Positions 44,354 to 56,433 of a stretch of 64,000 bases of DNA are shown here, piece by piece. Numbering within the stretch: position 1 is the first letter of the stretch; the number at the start of each line of letters is the position of its first letter. The translations under genes were made by a program, and so were the position numbers. This stretch comes from Loxodes magnus (taxonomy: Eukaryota; Ciliophora; Karyorelictea; Loxodida; Loxodidae), in NCBI GenBank assembly GCA_946699065.1, contig CAMPDV010000858.1, forward strand, positions 1-64,000, written 5' to 3'. The notes beneath the pieces were generated by a model. That model saw only the letters and a program-made list of their open reading frames with translations, had not been told where the DNA came from and made no database searches.

Positions 44354-44725
44354 GTGAGACTATGGAACGTCAAGACAGGTACCTGTAAGACCATGAGTGG
44401 TCACACTAGTTATGTATATGCTGTGGCTATATCCAGTGATTCAGAGTTCATCGTATCGGAAAGTTATGATTATACGGTGAGACTATGTGACGTCAAGACA
44501 GGTACCTGTAAGACCATGAGTGGTCACACTAGTTGTGTATCTGCTGTGGCTATATCCAGTAATTCAGAGTTCATCGCATCGGAAAGTTATGATTATACGG
44601 TGAGACTATGGGACGTCAAGACAGGTACCTGTAAGACCATGAGTGGTCACACTACTGTTGTATCATCTGTGGCTATATCCAGTGATTCAGAGTTCATGTA
44701 TCGGGAAGTTATGATTATACGGTGA
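44354..44725 (+). pseudogene. WD40 fragment, 123 codons
   Basis: Tyr7/Glu23/Cys32 (44393), an Asn16/Ala21/Glu23 unit (44516) shared in type only with 58155, and a Thr6-Val7 122-bp unit (44639). The single-unit piece 44722-44847 has its own deletion (44761). Confidence 0.6.
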
Positions 44726-44843
44726 GACTATGGGACGTCAAGACAGGTACCTGTAAGACCATGAGTGGTCACACTAGTTGTGTATCTGCTGTGGCTATAT
44801 CCAGTGATTCAGAGTTCATGTATCGGGAAGTTATGATTATACG

Positions 44844-45647
44844 GTGAGACTATGTGACGTCAAGACAGGTACCTGTAAGACCATGAGTGGTCACACTAGT
44901 TGTGTATCTGCTGTGGCTATATCCAGTGATTCAGAGTTCATCGCATCGGGAAGTTATGATTATACGGTGAGACTATGGAACGTCAAGACAGGTACCTGTA
45001 AGACCATGAGTGGTCACACTAGTTGTGTATCTGCTGTGGCTATATCCAGTGATTTAGAGTTCATCGCATCGGGAAGTTATGATTATACGGTGAGACTATG
45101 GAACGTCAAGACAGGTACCTGTAAGACCATGAGTGTTCACACTAGTTGTGTATATGCTGTGGCTATATCCAGTGATTTAGAGTTCATCGCATCGGAAAGT
45201 TATGATTATACGGTGAGACTATGGAACGTCAAGACAGGTACCTGTAAGACCATGAGTGGTCACACTAGTTGTGTATCTGCTGTGGCTATATCCAGTGATT
45301 CAGAGTTCATCGTATCGGGAAGTAATGATTATACGGTGAGACTATGGAACGTCAAGACAGGTACCTGTAAGACCATGAGTGGTCACACTAGTTGTGTATC
45401 TGCTGTGGCTATATCCAGTGATTCAGAGTTCATCGTATCGGGAAGTAATGATTATACGGTGAGACTATGGGACGTCAAGACAGGTACCTGTAAGACCATG
45501 AGTGGTCACACTAGTTATGTATATGCTGTGGCTATATCCAGTGATTTAGAGTTCATCGTATCGGAAAGTTATGATTATACGGTGAGACTATGTGACGTCA
45601 AGACAGGTACCTGTAAGACCATGAGTGGTCACACTAGTTGTGTATAA
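44844..45647 (+). pseudogene. WD40 fragment, 267 codons
   Basis: Six complete units, ended by TAA at Tyr9 (45645-45647). The first five (Ser9/Ala21; Leu17/Ala21; Val3/Leu17/Ala21/Glu23; Asn25; Asn25/Asp33) recur in order at 51026-51640, 50 units away (6143 bp), with the same Cys32 tail in front. Confidence 0.6.
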
Positions 45648-45650
45648 GCT

Positions 45651-45893
45651 GTGGCTATATCCAGTGATTTAGAGTTCATCGTATCGGGAAGTTATGATTA
45701 TACGGTGAGACTATGGGACGTCAAGACAGGTACCTGTAAGACCATGAGTGGTCACACTAGTTATGTATATGCTGTGGCTATATCCAGTGATTCAGAGTTC
45801 ATCGTATCGGAAAGTTATGATTATACGGTGAGACTATGTGACGTCAAGACAGGTACCTGTAAGACCATGAGTGGTCACACTAGTTGTGTATAA
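45651..45893 (+). pseudogene. WD40 fragment, 80 codons
   Basis: Leu17/Asp33 remnant and a Tyr7/Glu23/Cys32 unit (45744), bounded on both sides by TAA at Tyr9. Confidence 0.6.
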
Positions 45894-45896
45894 GCT

Positions 45897-46085
45897 GTGG
45901 CTATATCCAGTGATTTAGAGTTCATCGTATCGGGAAGTTATGATTATACGGTGAGACTATGGAACGTCAAGACAGGTACCTGTAAGACCATGAGTGGTCA
46001 CACTAGTTATGTATATGCTGTGGCTATATCCAGTGATTCAGAGTTCATCGTATCGGAAAGTTATGATTATACGGTGAGACTATGA
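45897..46085 (+). pseudogene. WD40 fragment ended by Trp32 to TGA
   Basis: Leu17 remnant and a Tyr7/Glu23 unit (45990) in which Trp32 is TGA (46083-46085). Confidence 0.6.
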
Positions 46086-46112
46086 AACGTCAAGACAGGT
46101 ACCTGTAAGACC

Positions 46113-46814
46113 ATGAGTGGTCACACTAGTTGTGTATCTGCTGTGGCTATATCCAGTGATTTAGAGTTCATCGCATCGGAAAGTTATGATTATACGGTGA
46201 GACTATGGAACGTCAAGACAGGTACCTGTAAGACCATGAGTGGTCACACTAGTTGTGTATCTGCTGTGGCTATATCCAGTGATTTAGAGTTCATCGCATC
46301 GGAAAGTTATGATTATACGGTGAGACTATGGAACGTCAAGACAGGTACCTGTAAGACCATGAGTGGTCACACTAGTTGTGTATCTGCTGTGGCTATATCC
46401 AGTGATTTAGAGTTCATCGCATCGGAAAGTTATGATTATACGGTGAGACTATGGGACGTCAAGACAGGTACCTGTAAGACCATGAGTGGTCACACTAGTT
46501 ATGTATATGCTGTGGCTATATCCAGTGATTTAGAGTTCATCGCATCGGAAAGTTATGATTATACGGTGAGACTATGGGACGTCAAGACAGGTACCTGTAA
46601 GACCATGAGTGGTCACACTAGTTATGTATATGCTGTGGCTATATCCAGTGATTTAGAGTTCATCGCATCGGAAAGTTATGATTATACGGTGAGACTATGG
46701 AACGTCAAGACAGGTACCTGTAAGACCATGAGTGGTCACACTAGTTGTGTATCTGCTGTGGCTATATCCAGTGATTTAGAGTTCATGTATCGGGAAGTAA
46801 TGATAATACGGTGA
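46113..46814 (+). pseudogene. WD40 fragment, 233 codons, Ala21-Glu23 run
   Basis: Five consecutive Leu17/Ala21/Glu23 units (46113-46727), a uniform run not seen in the left half, then a 122-bp unit (46728). Confidence 0.6.
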
Positions 46815-46999
46815 GACTATGGAACGTCAAGACAGGTACCTGTAAGACCATGAGTGGTCACACTAGTTGTGTATCTGCTGTGGCTATATCCAGTGATTTA
46901 GAGTTCATCGCATCGGAAAGTTATGATTATACGGTGAGACTATGGAACGTCAAGACAGGTACCTGTAAGACCATGAGTGGTCACACTAGTTGTGTATAA
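46811..46999 (+). pseudogene. WD40 fragment, 62 codons
   Basis: One Leu17/Ala21/Glu23 unit (46850), then TAA at Tyr9 (46997-46999). Confidence 0.6.
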
Positions 47000-47002
47000 G
47001 CT

Positions 47003-47245
47003 GTGGCTATATCCAGTGATTCAGAGTTCATCGTATCGGGAAGTAATGATTATACGGTGAGACTATGGGACGTCAAGACAGGTACCTGTAAGACCATGAG
47101 TGGTCACACTAGTTATGTATATGCTGTGGCTATATCCAGTGATTTAGAGTTCATCGTATCGGAAAGTTATGATTATACGGTGAGACTATGTGACGTCAAG
47201 ACAGGTACCTGTAAGACCATGAGTGGTCACACTAGTTGTGTATAA
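47003..47245 (+). pseudogene. WD40 fragment, 80 codons
   Basis: Asn25/Asp33 remnant and a Tyr7/Leu17/Glu23/Cys32 unit (47096), ended by TAA 47243-47245. Confidence 0.6.
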
Positions 47246-47248
47246 GCT

Positions 47249-47491
47249 GTGGCTATATCCAGTGATTTAGAGTTCATCGTATCGGGAAGTTATGATTATA
47301 CGGTGAGACTATGGGACGTCAAGACAGGTACCTGTAAGACCATGAGTGGTCACACTAGTTATGTATATGCTGTGGCTATATCCAGTGATTCAGAGTTCAT
47401 CGTATCGGAAAGTTATGATTATACGGTGAGACTATGTGACGTCAAGACAGGTACCTGTAAGACCATGAGTGGTCACACTAGTTGTGTATAA
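47249..47491 (+). pseudogene. WD40 fragment, 80 codons
   Basis: Copy of 45651-45893 in the second 13-unit block; the stop is TAA 47489-47491. Confidence 0.6.
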
Positions 47492-47494
47492 GCT

Positions 47495-47683
47495 GTGGCT
47501 ATATCCAGTGATTTAGAGTTCATCGTATCGGGAAGTTATGATTATACGGTGAGACTATGGAACGTCAAGACAGGTACCTGTAAGACCATGAGTGGTCACA
47601 CTAGTTATGTATATGCTGTGGCTATATCCAGTGATTCAGAGTTCATCGTATCGGAAAGTTATGATTATACGGTGAGACTATGA
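47495..47683 (+). pseudogene. WD40 fragment, 62 codons
   Basis: Copy of 45897-46085; Trp32 is TGA at 47681-47683. Confidence 0.6.
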
Positions 47684-47710
47684 AACGTCAAGACAGGTAC
47701 CTGTAAGACC

Positions 47711-48412
47711 ATGAGTGGTCACACTAGTTGTGTATCTGCTGTGGCTATATCCAGTGATTCAGAGTTCATCGCATCGGAAAGTTATGATTATACGGTGAGA
47801 CTATGGAACGTCAAGACAGGTACCTGTAAGACCATGAGTGGTCACACTAGTTGTGTATCTGCTGTGGCTATATCCAGTGATTTAGAGTTCATCGCATCGG
47901 AAAGTTATGATTATACGGTGAGACTATGGAACGTCAAGACAGGTACCTGTAAGACCATGAGTGGTCACACTAGTTGTGTATCTGCTGTGGCTATATCCAG
48001 TGATTTAGAGTTCATCGCATCGGAAAGTTATGATTATACGGTGAGACTATGGGACGTCAAGACAGGTACCTGTAAGACCATGAGTGGTCACACTAGTTAT
48101 GTATATGCTGTGGCTATATCCAGTGATTTAGAGTTCATCGCATCGGAAAGTTATGATTATACGGTGAGACTATGGGACGTCAAGACAGGTACCTGTAAGA
48201 CCATGAGTGGTCACACTAGTTATGTATATGCTGTGGCTATATCCAGTGATTTAGAGTTCATCGCATCGGAAAGTTATGATTATACGGTGAGACTATGGAA
48301 CGTCAAGACAGGTACCTGTAAGACCATGAGTGGTCACACTAGTTGTGTATCTGCTGTGGCTATATCCAGTGATTTAGAGTTCATGTATCGGGAAGTAATG
48401 ATAATACGGTGA
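47711..48412 (+). pseudogene. WD40 fragment, 233 codons
   Basis: Copy of 46113-46814 with Ser17 instead of Leu17 in its first unit; ended by the 122-bp unit at 48326. Confidence 0.6.
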
Positions 48413-48597
48413 GACTATGGAACGTCAAGACAGGTACCTGTAAGACCATGAGTGGTCACACTAGTTGTGTATCTGCTGTGGCTATATCCAGTGATTTAGA
48501 GTTCATCGCATCGGAAAGTTATGATTATACGGTGAGACTATGGAACGTCAAGACAGGTACCTGTAAGACCATGAGTGGTCACACTAGTTGTGTATAA
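48409..48597 (+). pseudogene. WD40 fragment, 62 codons
   Basis: Copy of 46811-46999, with TAA at 48595-48597. The piece 48601-48780 after it holds a Leu17 remnant and a Leu17 122-bp unit (48694). Confidence 0.6.
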
Positions 48598-48776
48598 GCT
48601 GTGGCTATATCCAGTGATTTAGAGTTCATCGTATCGGGAAGTTATGATTATACGGTGAGACTATGGAACGTCAAGACAGGTACCTGTAAGACCATGAGTG
48701 GTCACACTAGTTGTGTATCTGCTGTGGCTATATCCAGTGATTTAGAGTTCATGTATCGGGAAGTAATGATTATACG

Positions 48777-49271
48777 GTGAGACTATGGAACGTCAAGACA
48801 GGTACCTGTAAGACCATGAGTGGTCACACTAGTTGTGTATCTGCTGTGGCTATATCCAGTGATTCAGAGTTCATCGCATCGGAAAGTTATGATTATACGG
48901 TGAGACTATGGGACGTCAAGACAGGTACCTGTAAGACCATGAGTGGTCACACTACTGTTGTATCATCTGTGGCTATATCCAGTGATTCAGAGTTCATCGT
49001 ATCGGGAAGTTATGATTATACGGTGAGACTATGGAACGTCAAGACAGGTACCTGTAAGACCATGAGTGGTCACACTAGTTGTGTATCTGCTGTGGCTATA
49101 TCCAGTGATTCAGAGTTCATCGTATCGGGAAGTTATGATTATACGGTGAGACTATGGGACGTCAAGACAGGTACCTGTAAGACCATGAGTGGTCACACTA
49201 GTTGTGTATCTGCTGTGGCTATATCCAGTGATTCAGAGTTCATGTATCGGGAAGTTATGATTATACGGTGA
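48777..49271 (+). pseudogene. WD40 fragment, 164 codons
   Basis: Ala21/Glu23/Asp33 (48816), Thr6-Val7 (48939) and Ser9/Asp33 (49062), then a 122-bp unit (49185) with a Cys32 tail. Confidence 0.6.
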
Positions 49272-49456
49272 GACTATGTGACGTCAAGACAGGTACCTGT
49301 AAGACCATGAGTGGTCACACTAGTTGTGTATCTGCTGTGGCTATATCCAGTGATTTAGAGTTCATCGCATCGGGAAGTTATGATTATACGGTGAGACTAT
49401 GGGACGTCAAGACAGGTACCTGTAAGACCATGAGTGGCCACACAAGTCATGTATAA
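49268..49456 (+). pseudogene. WD40 fragment, 62 codons
   Basis: Leu17/Ala21/Asp33 unit (49307), then a Ser6-His7 unit with silent GGC and ACA codons (49430) that stops at TAA 49454-49456. The piece 49460-49639 holds an Asn25/Cys32 remnant and a unit with Cys6-Tyr7 and the only Val10 (49553), which also has the 1-base deletion. Confidence 0.6.
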
Positions 49457-49635
49457 GCTGTGGCTATATCCAGTGATTCAGAGTTCATCGTATCGGGAAG
49501 TAATGATTATACGGTGAGACTATGTGACGTCAAGACAGGTACCTGTAAGACCATGAGTGGTCACACTTGTTATGTATATGTTGTGGCTATATCCAGTGAT
49601 TCAGAGTTCATGTATCGGGAAGTTATGATTATACG

Positions 49636-50253
49636 GTGAGACTATGTGACGTCAAGACAGGTACCTGTAAGACCATGAGTGGTCACACTAGTTGTGTATC
49701 TGCTGTGGCTATATCCAGTGATTTAGAGTTCATCGTATCGGGAAGTTATGATTATACGGTGAGACTATGTGACGTCAAGACAGGTACCTGTAAGACCATG
49801 AGTGGTCACACTAGTTGTGTATCTGCTGTGGCTATATCCAGTGATTCAGAGTTCATCGTATCGGGAAGTTATGATTATACGGTGAGACTATGGGACGTCA
49901 AGACAGGTACCTGTAAGACCATGAGTGGTCACACTAGTTGTGTATATGCTGTGGCTATATCCAGTGATTTAGAGTTCATCGTATCGGGAAGTTATGATTA
50001 TACGGTGAGACTATGGGACGTCAAGACAGGTACCTGTAAGACCATGAGTGGTCACACAAGTCATGTATATGCTGTGGCTATATCCAGTGATTCAGAGTTC
50101 ATCGTATCGGGAAGTTATGATTATACGGTGAGACTATGGGACGTCAAGACAGGTACCTGTAAGACCATGAGTGGTCACACTAGTTGTGTATATGCTGTGG
50201 CTATATCCAGTGATTTAGAGTTCATGTATCGGGAAGTTATGATTATACGGTGA
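49636..50253 (+). pseudogene. WD40 fragment, 205 codons
   Basis: Leu17/Cys32 (49675), Asp33 (49798), Leu17/Asp33 (49921) and Ser6-His7/Asp33 (50044), then a Leu17 122-bp unit (50167). The last three, with the ordinary unit that follows, recur at 61351-61841, 93 units away. Confidence 0.6.
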
Positions 50254-50990
50254 GACTATGGAACGTCAAGACAGGTACCTGTAAGACCATGAGTGGTCAC
50301 ACTAGTTGTGTATATGCTGTGGCTATATCCAGTGATTCAGAGTTCATCGTATCGGGAAGTTATGATTATACGGTGAGACTATGGAACGTCAAGACAGGTA
50401 CCTGTAAGACCATGAGTGTTCACACTAGTTGTGTATATGCTGTGGCTATATCCAGTGATTCAGAGTTCATCGTATCGGGAAGTTATGATTATACGGTGAG
50501 ACTATGGGACGTCAAGACAAGTACCTGTAAGACCATGAGTGGTCACACTAGTTATGTATCTGCTGTGGCTATATCCAGTGATTCAGAGTTCATCGTATCG
50601 GGAAGTTATGATTATACGGTGAGACTATGGGACGTCAAGACAAGTACCTGTAAGACCATGAGTGGTCACACTAGTTGTGTATCTGCTGTGGCTATATCCA
50701 GTGATTCAGAGTTCATCGTATCGGGAAGTAATGATTATACGGTGAGACTATGGGACGTCAAGACAGGTACCTGTAAGACCATGAGTGGTCACACTAGTTA
50801 TGTATATGCTGTGACTATGTCCAGTGATTTAGAGTTCATCGTATCGGGAAGTAATGATTATACGGTGAGACTATGTGACGTCAAGACAGGTACCTGTAAG
50901 ACCATGAGTGGTCACACTAGTTGTGTATCTGCTGTGGCTATATCCAGTGATTCAGAGTTCATGTATCGGGAAGTTATGATTATACGGTGA
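50250..50990 (+). pseudogene. WD40 fragment, 246 codons
   Basis: Five complete units, including two successive Asp33 units with Ser37 (50412, 50535) and a Thr12/Met13/Leu17/Asn25/Cys32 unit (50781). It ends in a 122-bp unit (50904) with a Cys32 tail. Confidence 0.6.
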
Positions 50991-51727
50991 GACTATGTGA
51001 CGTCAAGACAGGTACCTGTAAGACCATGAGTGGTCACACTAGTTGTGTATCTGCTGTGGCTATATCCAGTGATTCAGAGTTCATCGCATCGGGAAGTTAT
51101 GATTATACGGTGAGACTATGGAACGTCAAGACAGGTACCTGTAAGACCATGAGTGGTCACACTAGTTGTGTATCTGCTGTGGCTATATCCAGTGATTTAG
51201 AGTTCATCGCATCGGGAAGTTATGATTATACGGTGAGACTATGGAACGTCAAGACAGGTACCTGTAAGACCATGAGTGTTCACACTAGTTGTGTATATGC
51301 TGTGGCTATATCCAGTGATTTAGAGTTCATCGCATCGGAAAGTTATGATTATACGGTGAGACTATGGAACGTCAAGACAGGTACCTGTAAGACCATGAGT
51401 GGTCACACTAGTTGTGTATCTGCTGTGGCTATATCCAGTGATTCAGAGTTCATCGTATCGGGAAGTAATGATTATACGGTGAGACTATGGAACGTCAAGA
51501 CAGGTACCTGTAAGACCATGAGTGGTCACACTAGTTGTGTATCTGCTGTGGCTATATCCAGTGATTCAGAGTTCATCGTATCGGGAAGTAATGATTATAC
51601 GGTGAGACTATGGGACGTCAAGACAGGTACCTGTAAGACCATGAGTGGTCACACTAGTTATGTATCTGCTGTGGCTATATCCAGTGATTTAGAGTTCATG
51701 TATCGGGAAGTTATGATTATACGGTGA
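50987..51727 (+). pseudogene. WD40 fragment, 246 codons
   Basis: Five complete units matching 44883-45497, then a Tyr7/Leu17 122-bp unit (51641). The piece 51724-51789 ends at TAA in a unit with Cys3 and Ser6-His7 (51763). Confidence 0.6.
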
Positions 51728-51792
51728 GACTATGGAACGTCAAGACAGGTACCTGTAAGACCATGAGTTGTCACACAAGTCATGTATAAGCT

Positions 51793-52587
51793 GTGGCTAT
51801 ATCCAGTGATTCAGAGTTCATCGTATCGGGAAGTAATGATTATACGGTGAGACTATGTGACGTCAAGACAGGTACCTGTAAGACCATGAGTGGTCACACT
51901 AGTTATGTATATGCTGTGGCTATATCCAGTGATTCAGAGTTCATCGTATCGGGAAGTAATGATTATACGGTGAGACTATGGGACGTCAAGACAGGTACCT
52001 GTAAGACCATGAGTGGTCACACTAGTTGTGTATCATCTGTGGCTATATCCAGTGATTCAGAGTTCATCGTATCGGGAAGTTATGATTATACGGTGAGACT
52101 ATGGAACGTCAAGACAGGTACCTGTAAGACCATGAGTGGTCACACTAGTTATGTATATGCTGTGGCTATATCCAGTGATTTAGAGTTCATCGTATCGGGA
52201 AGTAATGATTATACGGTGAGACTATGGAACGTCAAGACAGGTACCTGTAAGACCATGAGTGGTCACACTAGTTGTGTATCTGCTGTGGCTATATCCAGTG
52301 ATTCAGAGTTCATCGTATCGGGAAGTTATGATTATACGGTGAGACTATGGAAAGTCAAGACAGGTACCTGTAAGACCATGAGTGGTCACACTAGTTGTGT
52401 ATCTGCTGTGGCTATATCCAGTGATTTAGAGTTCATCGTATCGGGAAGTTATGATTATACGGTGAGACTATGGAACGTCAAGACAAGTACCTGTAAGACC
52501 ATGAGTGGTCACACTACTGTTGTATCATCTGTGGCTATATCCAGTGATTCAGAGTTCATGTATCGGGAAGTAATGATTATACGGTGA
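51793..52587 (+). pseudogene. WD40 fragment, 264 codons
   Basis: Asn25/Cys32 remnant and five complete units, ended by a Thr6-Val7 122-bp unit (52501). The last three units (Lys33; Leu17 with Ser37; Thr6-Val7) are immediately repeated at 52623-52991. Confidence 0.6.
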
Positions 52588-52991
52588 GACTATGGAACGT
52601 CAAGACAGGTACCTGTAAGACCATGAGTGGTCACACTAGTTGTGTATCTGCTGTGGCTATATCCAGTGATTCAGAGTTCATCGTATCGGGAAGTTATGAT
52701 TATACGGTGAGACTATGGAAAGTCAAGACAGGTACCTGTAAGACCATGAGTGGTCACACTAGTTGTGTATCTGCTGTGGCTATATCCAGTGATTTAGAGT
52801 TCATCGTATCGGGAAGTTATGATTATACGGTGAGACTATGGAACGTCAAGACAAGTACCTGTAAGACCATGAGTGGTCACACTACTGTTGTATCATCTGT
52901 GGCTATATCCAGTGATTTAGAGTTCATCGTATCGGGAAGTTATGATTATACGGTGAGACTATGGGACGTCAAGACAGGTACCTGTAAGACC
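52255..52991 (+). repeat. Three-unit (368-bp) tandem duplication
   Basis: Units 52255-52622 and 52623-52991 are the same trimer. Only the first copy has the 1-base deletion, and the third unit has Ser17 in the first copy and Leu17 in the second. The same order without the Lys33 unit occurs at 9871-10116. Confidence 0.8.
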
Positions 52992-53633
52992 ATGAGTGGT
53001 CACACTTGTTGTGTATATGCTGTGGCTATATCCAGTGATTCAGAGTTCATCGTATCGGGAAGTTATGATTATACGGTGAGACTATGGAACGTCAAGACAG
53101 GTACCTGTAAGACAATGAGTGGTCACACTAGTTGTGTATCTGCTGTGGCTATATCCTGTGATTCAGAGTTCATCGCATCGGGAAGTTATGATTATACGGT
53201 GAGACTATGGAACGTCAAGACAGGTACCTGTAAGACCATGAGTGTTCACACTAGTTGTGTATATGCTGTGGCTATATCCAGTGATTCAGAGTTCATCGTA
53301 TCGGGAAGTTATGATTATACGGTGAGACTATGGAACGTCAAGACAGGTACCTGTAAGACCATGAGTGGTCACACTAGTTATGTATCTGCTGTGGCTATAT
53401 CCAGTGATTCAGAGTTCATCGTATCGGGAAGTTATGATTATACGGTGAGACTATGGGACGTCAAGACAAGTACCTGTAAGACCATGAGTGGTCACACTAG
53501 TTATGTATATGCTGTGACTATATCCAGTGATTCAGAGTTCATCGTATCGGGAAGTTATGATTATACGGTGAGACTATGGAACGTCAAGACAGGTACCTGT
53601 AAGACCATGAGTTGTCACACAAGTCATGTATAA
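52584..53633 (+). pseudogene. WD40 fragment, 349 codons
   Basis: Eight complete units: Lys33, Ser37, Thr6-Val7, Cys6 (52992), Cys15/Ala21 (53115), Val3 (53238), Tyr7 with Ser37 (53361) and Tyr7/Thr12 (53484). A silent ACA replaces ACC at codon 41 before 53115. It ends at TAA 53631-53633 in a Cys3/Ser6-His7 unit like 51763. Confidence 0.6.
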
Positions 53634-53636
53634 GCT

Positions 53637-54185
53637 GTGGCTATATCCAGTGATTCAGAGTTCATCGTATCGGGAAGTTATGATTATACGGTGAGACTAT
53701 GGGACGTCAAGACAGGTACCTGTAAGACCATTAGTGGTCACACTAGTTGTGTATATGCTGTGGCTATGTCCAGTGATTCAGAGTTCATCGTATCGGGAAG
53801 TTATGATTATACGGTGAGACTATGGAACGTCAAGACAGGTACCTGTAAGACCATGAGTGGTCACACTAGTTGTGTATCTGCTGTGGCTATATCCAGTGAT
53901 TCAGAGTTCATCGTATCGGGAAGTCATGATTATACGGTGAGACTATGGGACGTCAAGACAGGTACCTGTAAGACCATTAGTGGTCACACTAGTTGTGTAT
54001 ATGCTGTGGCTATGTCCAGTGATTCAGAGTTCATCGTATCGGGAAGTTATGATTATACGGTGAGACTATGGGACGTCAAGACAGGTACCTGTAAGACCAT
54101 GAGTGGTCACACTAGTTATGTATCTGCTGTGGCTATATCCAGTGATTTAGAGTTCATGTATCGGGAAGTTATGATTATACGGTGA
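53637..54185 (+). pseudogene. WD40 fragment, 182 codons, first Ile1 and His25 units
   Basis: Here the unit's Met1 first becomes Ile (ATG to ATT; 53730, 53976) together with Met13, and His25 first appears (53853). These markers dominate to the right. It ends in a 122-bp unit (54099); the piece 54182-54307 has another deletion at 54221. Confidence 0.6.
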
Positions 54186-54303
54186 GACTATGGGACGTCA
54201 AGACAGGTACCTGTAAGACCATGAGTGGTCACACTAGTTATGTATCTGCTGTGGCTATATCCAGTGATTTAGAGTTCATGTATCGGGAAGTTATGATTAT
54301 ACG

Positions 54304-55968
54304 GTGAGACTATGGGACGTCAAGACAGGTACCTGTAAGACCATGAGTGGTCACACTAGTTGTGTATCTGCTGTGGCTATATCCAGTGATTTAGAGTTCA
54401 TCGTATCGGGAAGTTATGATTATACGGTGAGACTATGGGACGTCAAGACAGGTACCTGTAAGACCATGAGTGGTCACACTAGTTATGTATCTGCTGTGGC
54501 TATATCCAGTGATTTAGAGTTCATCGTATCGGGAAGTTATGATTATACGGTGAGACTATGGGACGTCAAGACAGGTACCTGTAAGACCATGAGTGGTCAC
54601 ACTAGTTGTGTATATGCTGTGGCTATATCCAGTGATTCAGAGTTCATCGCATCGGGAAGTTATGATTATACGGTGAGACTATGGGACGTCAAGACAGGTA
54701 CCTGTAAGACCATGAGTGGTCACACTAGTTATGTATCTGCTGTGGCTATATCCAGTGATTTAGAGTTCATCGTATCGGGAAGTTATGATTATACGGTGAG
54801 ACTATGGAACGTCAAGACAGGTACCTGTAAGACCATGAGTGGTCACACTAGTTGTGTATATGCTGTGGCTATATCCAGTGATTCAGAGTTCATCGTATCG
54901 GGAAGTAATGATAATACGGTGAGACTATGGGACGTCAAGACAGGTACCTGTAAGACCATGAGTGGTCACACTAGTTATGTATATGCTGTGGCTATATCCA
55001 GTGATTTAGAGTTCATCGTATCGGGAAGTAATGATAATACGGTGAGACTATGGGACGTCAAGACAGGTACCTGTAAGACCATGAGTGGTCACACTAGTTA
55101 TGTATATGCTGAGGCTATATCCAGTGATTCAGAGTTCATCGCATCGGGAAGTTATGATTATACGGTGAGACTATGGGACGTCAAGACAGGTACCTGTAAG
55201 ACCATGAGTGGTCACACTAGTTATGTATCTGCTGTGGCTATATCCAGTGATTCAGAGTTCATCGTATCGGGAAGTTATGATTATACGGTGAGACTATGGA
55301 ACGTCAAGACAGGTACCTGTAAGACCATGAGTGGTCACACTAGTTGTGTATATGCTGTGGCTATATCCAGTGATTTAGAGTTCATCGTATCGGGAAGTTA
55401 TGATTATACGGTGAGACTATGGAACGTCAAGACAGGTACCTGTAAGACCATGAGTGGTCACACTAGTTATGTATATGCTGTGGCTATATCCAGTGATTCA
55501 GAGTTCATCGTATCGGGAAGTTATGATTATACGGTGAGACTATGGGACGTCAAGACAGGTACCTGTAAGACCATGAGTGGTCACACTAGTTATGTATATG
55601 CTGTGGCTATATCCAGTGATTCAGAGTTCATCGTATCGGGAAGTCATGATTATACGGTGAGACTATGGGACGTCAAGACAGGTACCTGTAAGACCATTAG
55701 TGGTCACACTAGTTGTGTATATGCTGTGGCTATATCCAGTGATTCAGAGTTCATCGTATCGGGAAGTTATGATTATACGGTGAGACTATGGAACGTCAAG
55801 ACAGGTACCTGTAAGACCATGAGTGGTCACACTAGTTATGTATATGCTGTGGCTATATCCAGTGATTTAGAGTTCATCGTATCGGGAAGTTATGATTATA
55901 CGGTGAGACTATGGGACGTCAAGACAGGTACCTGTAAGACCATGAGTGGTCACACTAGTTGTGTATAA
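54304..55968 (+). pseudogene. WD40 fragment, 554 codons (longest closed segment right of 32 kb)
   Basis: Thirteen complete units, mostly with Asp33, the canonical WD dipeptide. Asn25/Asn27 occurs at 54835 and 54958, Glu11 at 55081, His25 at 55573 and Ile1 at 55696. It ends at TAA for Tyr9 (55966-55968) with the frame unchanged after the stop. Confidence 0.6.
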
Positions 55969-56433
55969 GCTGTGGCTATATCCAGTGATTCAGAGTTCAT
56001 CGTATCGGGAAGTCATGATTATACGGTGAGACTATGGGACGTCAAGACAGGTACCTGTAAGACCATTAGTGGTCACACTAGTTGTGTATATGCTGTGGCT
56101 ATGTCCAGTGATTCAGAGTTCATCGTATCGGGAAGTTATGATTATACGGTGAGACTATGGGACGTCAAGACAGGTACCTGTAAGACCATGAGTGGTCACA
56201 CTAGTTATGTATATGCTGTGGCTATATCCAGTGATTTAGAGTTCATCGTATCGGGAAGTTATGATTATACGGTGAGACTATGGGACGTCAAGACAGGTAC
56301 CTGTAAGACCATGAGTGGTCACACTAGTTGTGTATAAGCTGTGGCTATATCCAGTGATTCAGAGTTCATCGTATCGGGAAGTCATGATTATACGGTGAGA
56401 CTATGGGACGTCAAGACAGGTACCTGTAAGACC
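55573..56433 (+). repeat. Three-unit (369-bp) higher-order repeat with stop
   Basis: The order His25/Asp33, Ile1, Tyr7/Leu17/Asp33 and a TAA-bearing unit start recurs at 55573, 55942 and 56311 with period 369 bp. The first copy has Tyr7 in its His25 unit and no stop there. The TAA is carried in the second and third. Confidence 0.8.
55972..56337 (+). pseudogene. WD40 fragment, 121 codons
   Basis: His25 remnant, Ile1/Met13 unit (56065) and Tyr7/Leu17/Asp33 unit (56188), ended by TAA 56335-56337. Confidence 0.6.

Larger units (their letters stand above)
43413..44515 (+). repeat. Six-unit (736-bp) tandem duplication
   Basis: Two adjacent 122-bp Leu17 units and the following Glu23/Cys32 unit at 43413-43779 recur at 44149-44515, 736 bp on (six units less two deleted bases). 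The main difference is Cys7 versus Tyr7 in the Cys32 unit. Confidence 0.8.
45400..48597 (+). repeat. 13-unit (1598-bp) tandem duplication
   Basis: Bases of about 45400-46999 and 46998-48597 repeat the same 13 units with all the same lesions: TAA at Tyr9 three times per copy (from 45645), TGA at Trp32 once, and one 122-bp unit. The difference I found in the shared part is codon 17 TTA (46113 unit) versus TCA (47711 unit). Inside each copy is a smaller two-unit rhythm, Asp33 then Glu23/Cys32 then TAA. The broken state was copied as a block. Confidence 0.9.
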
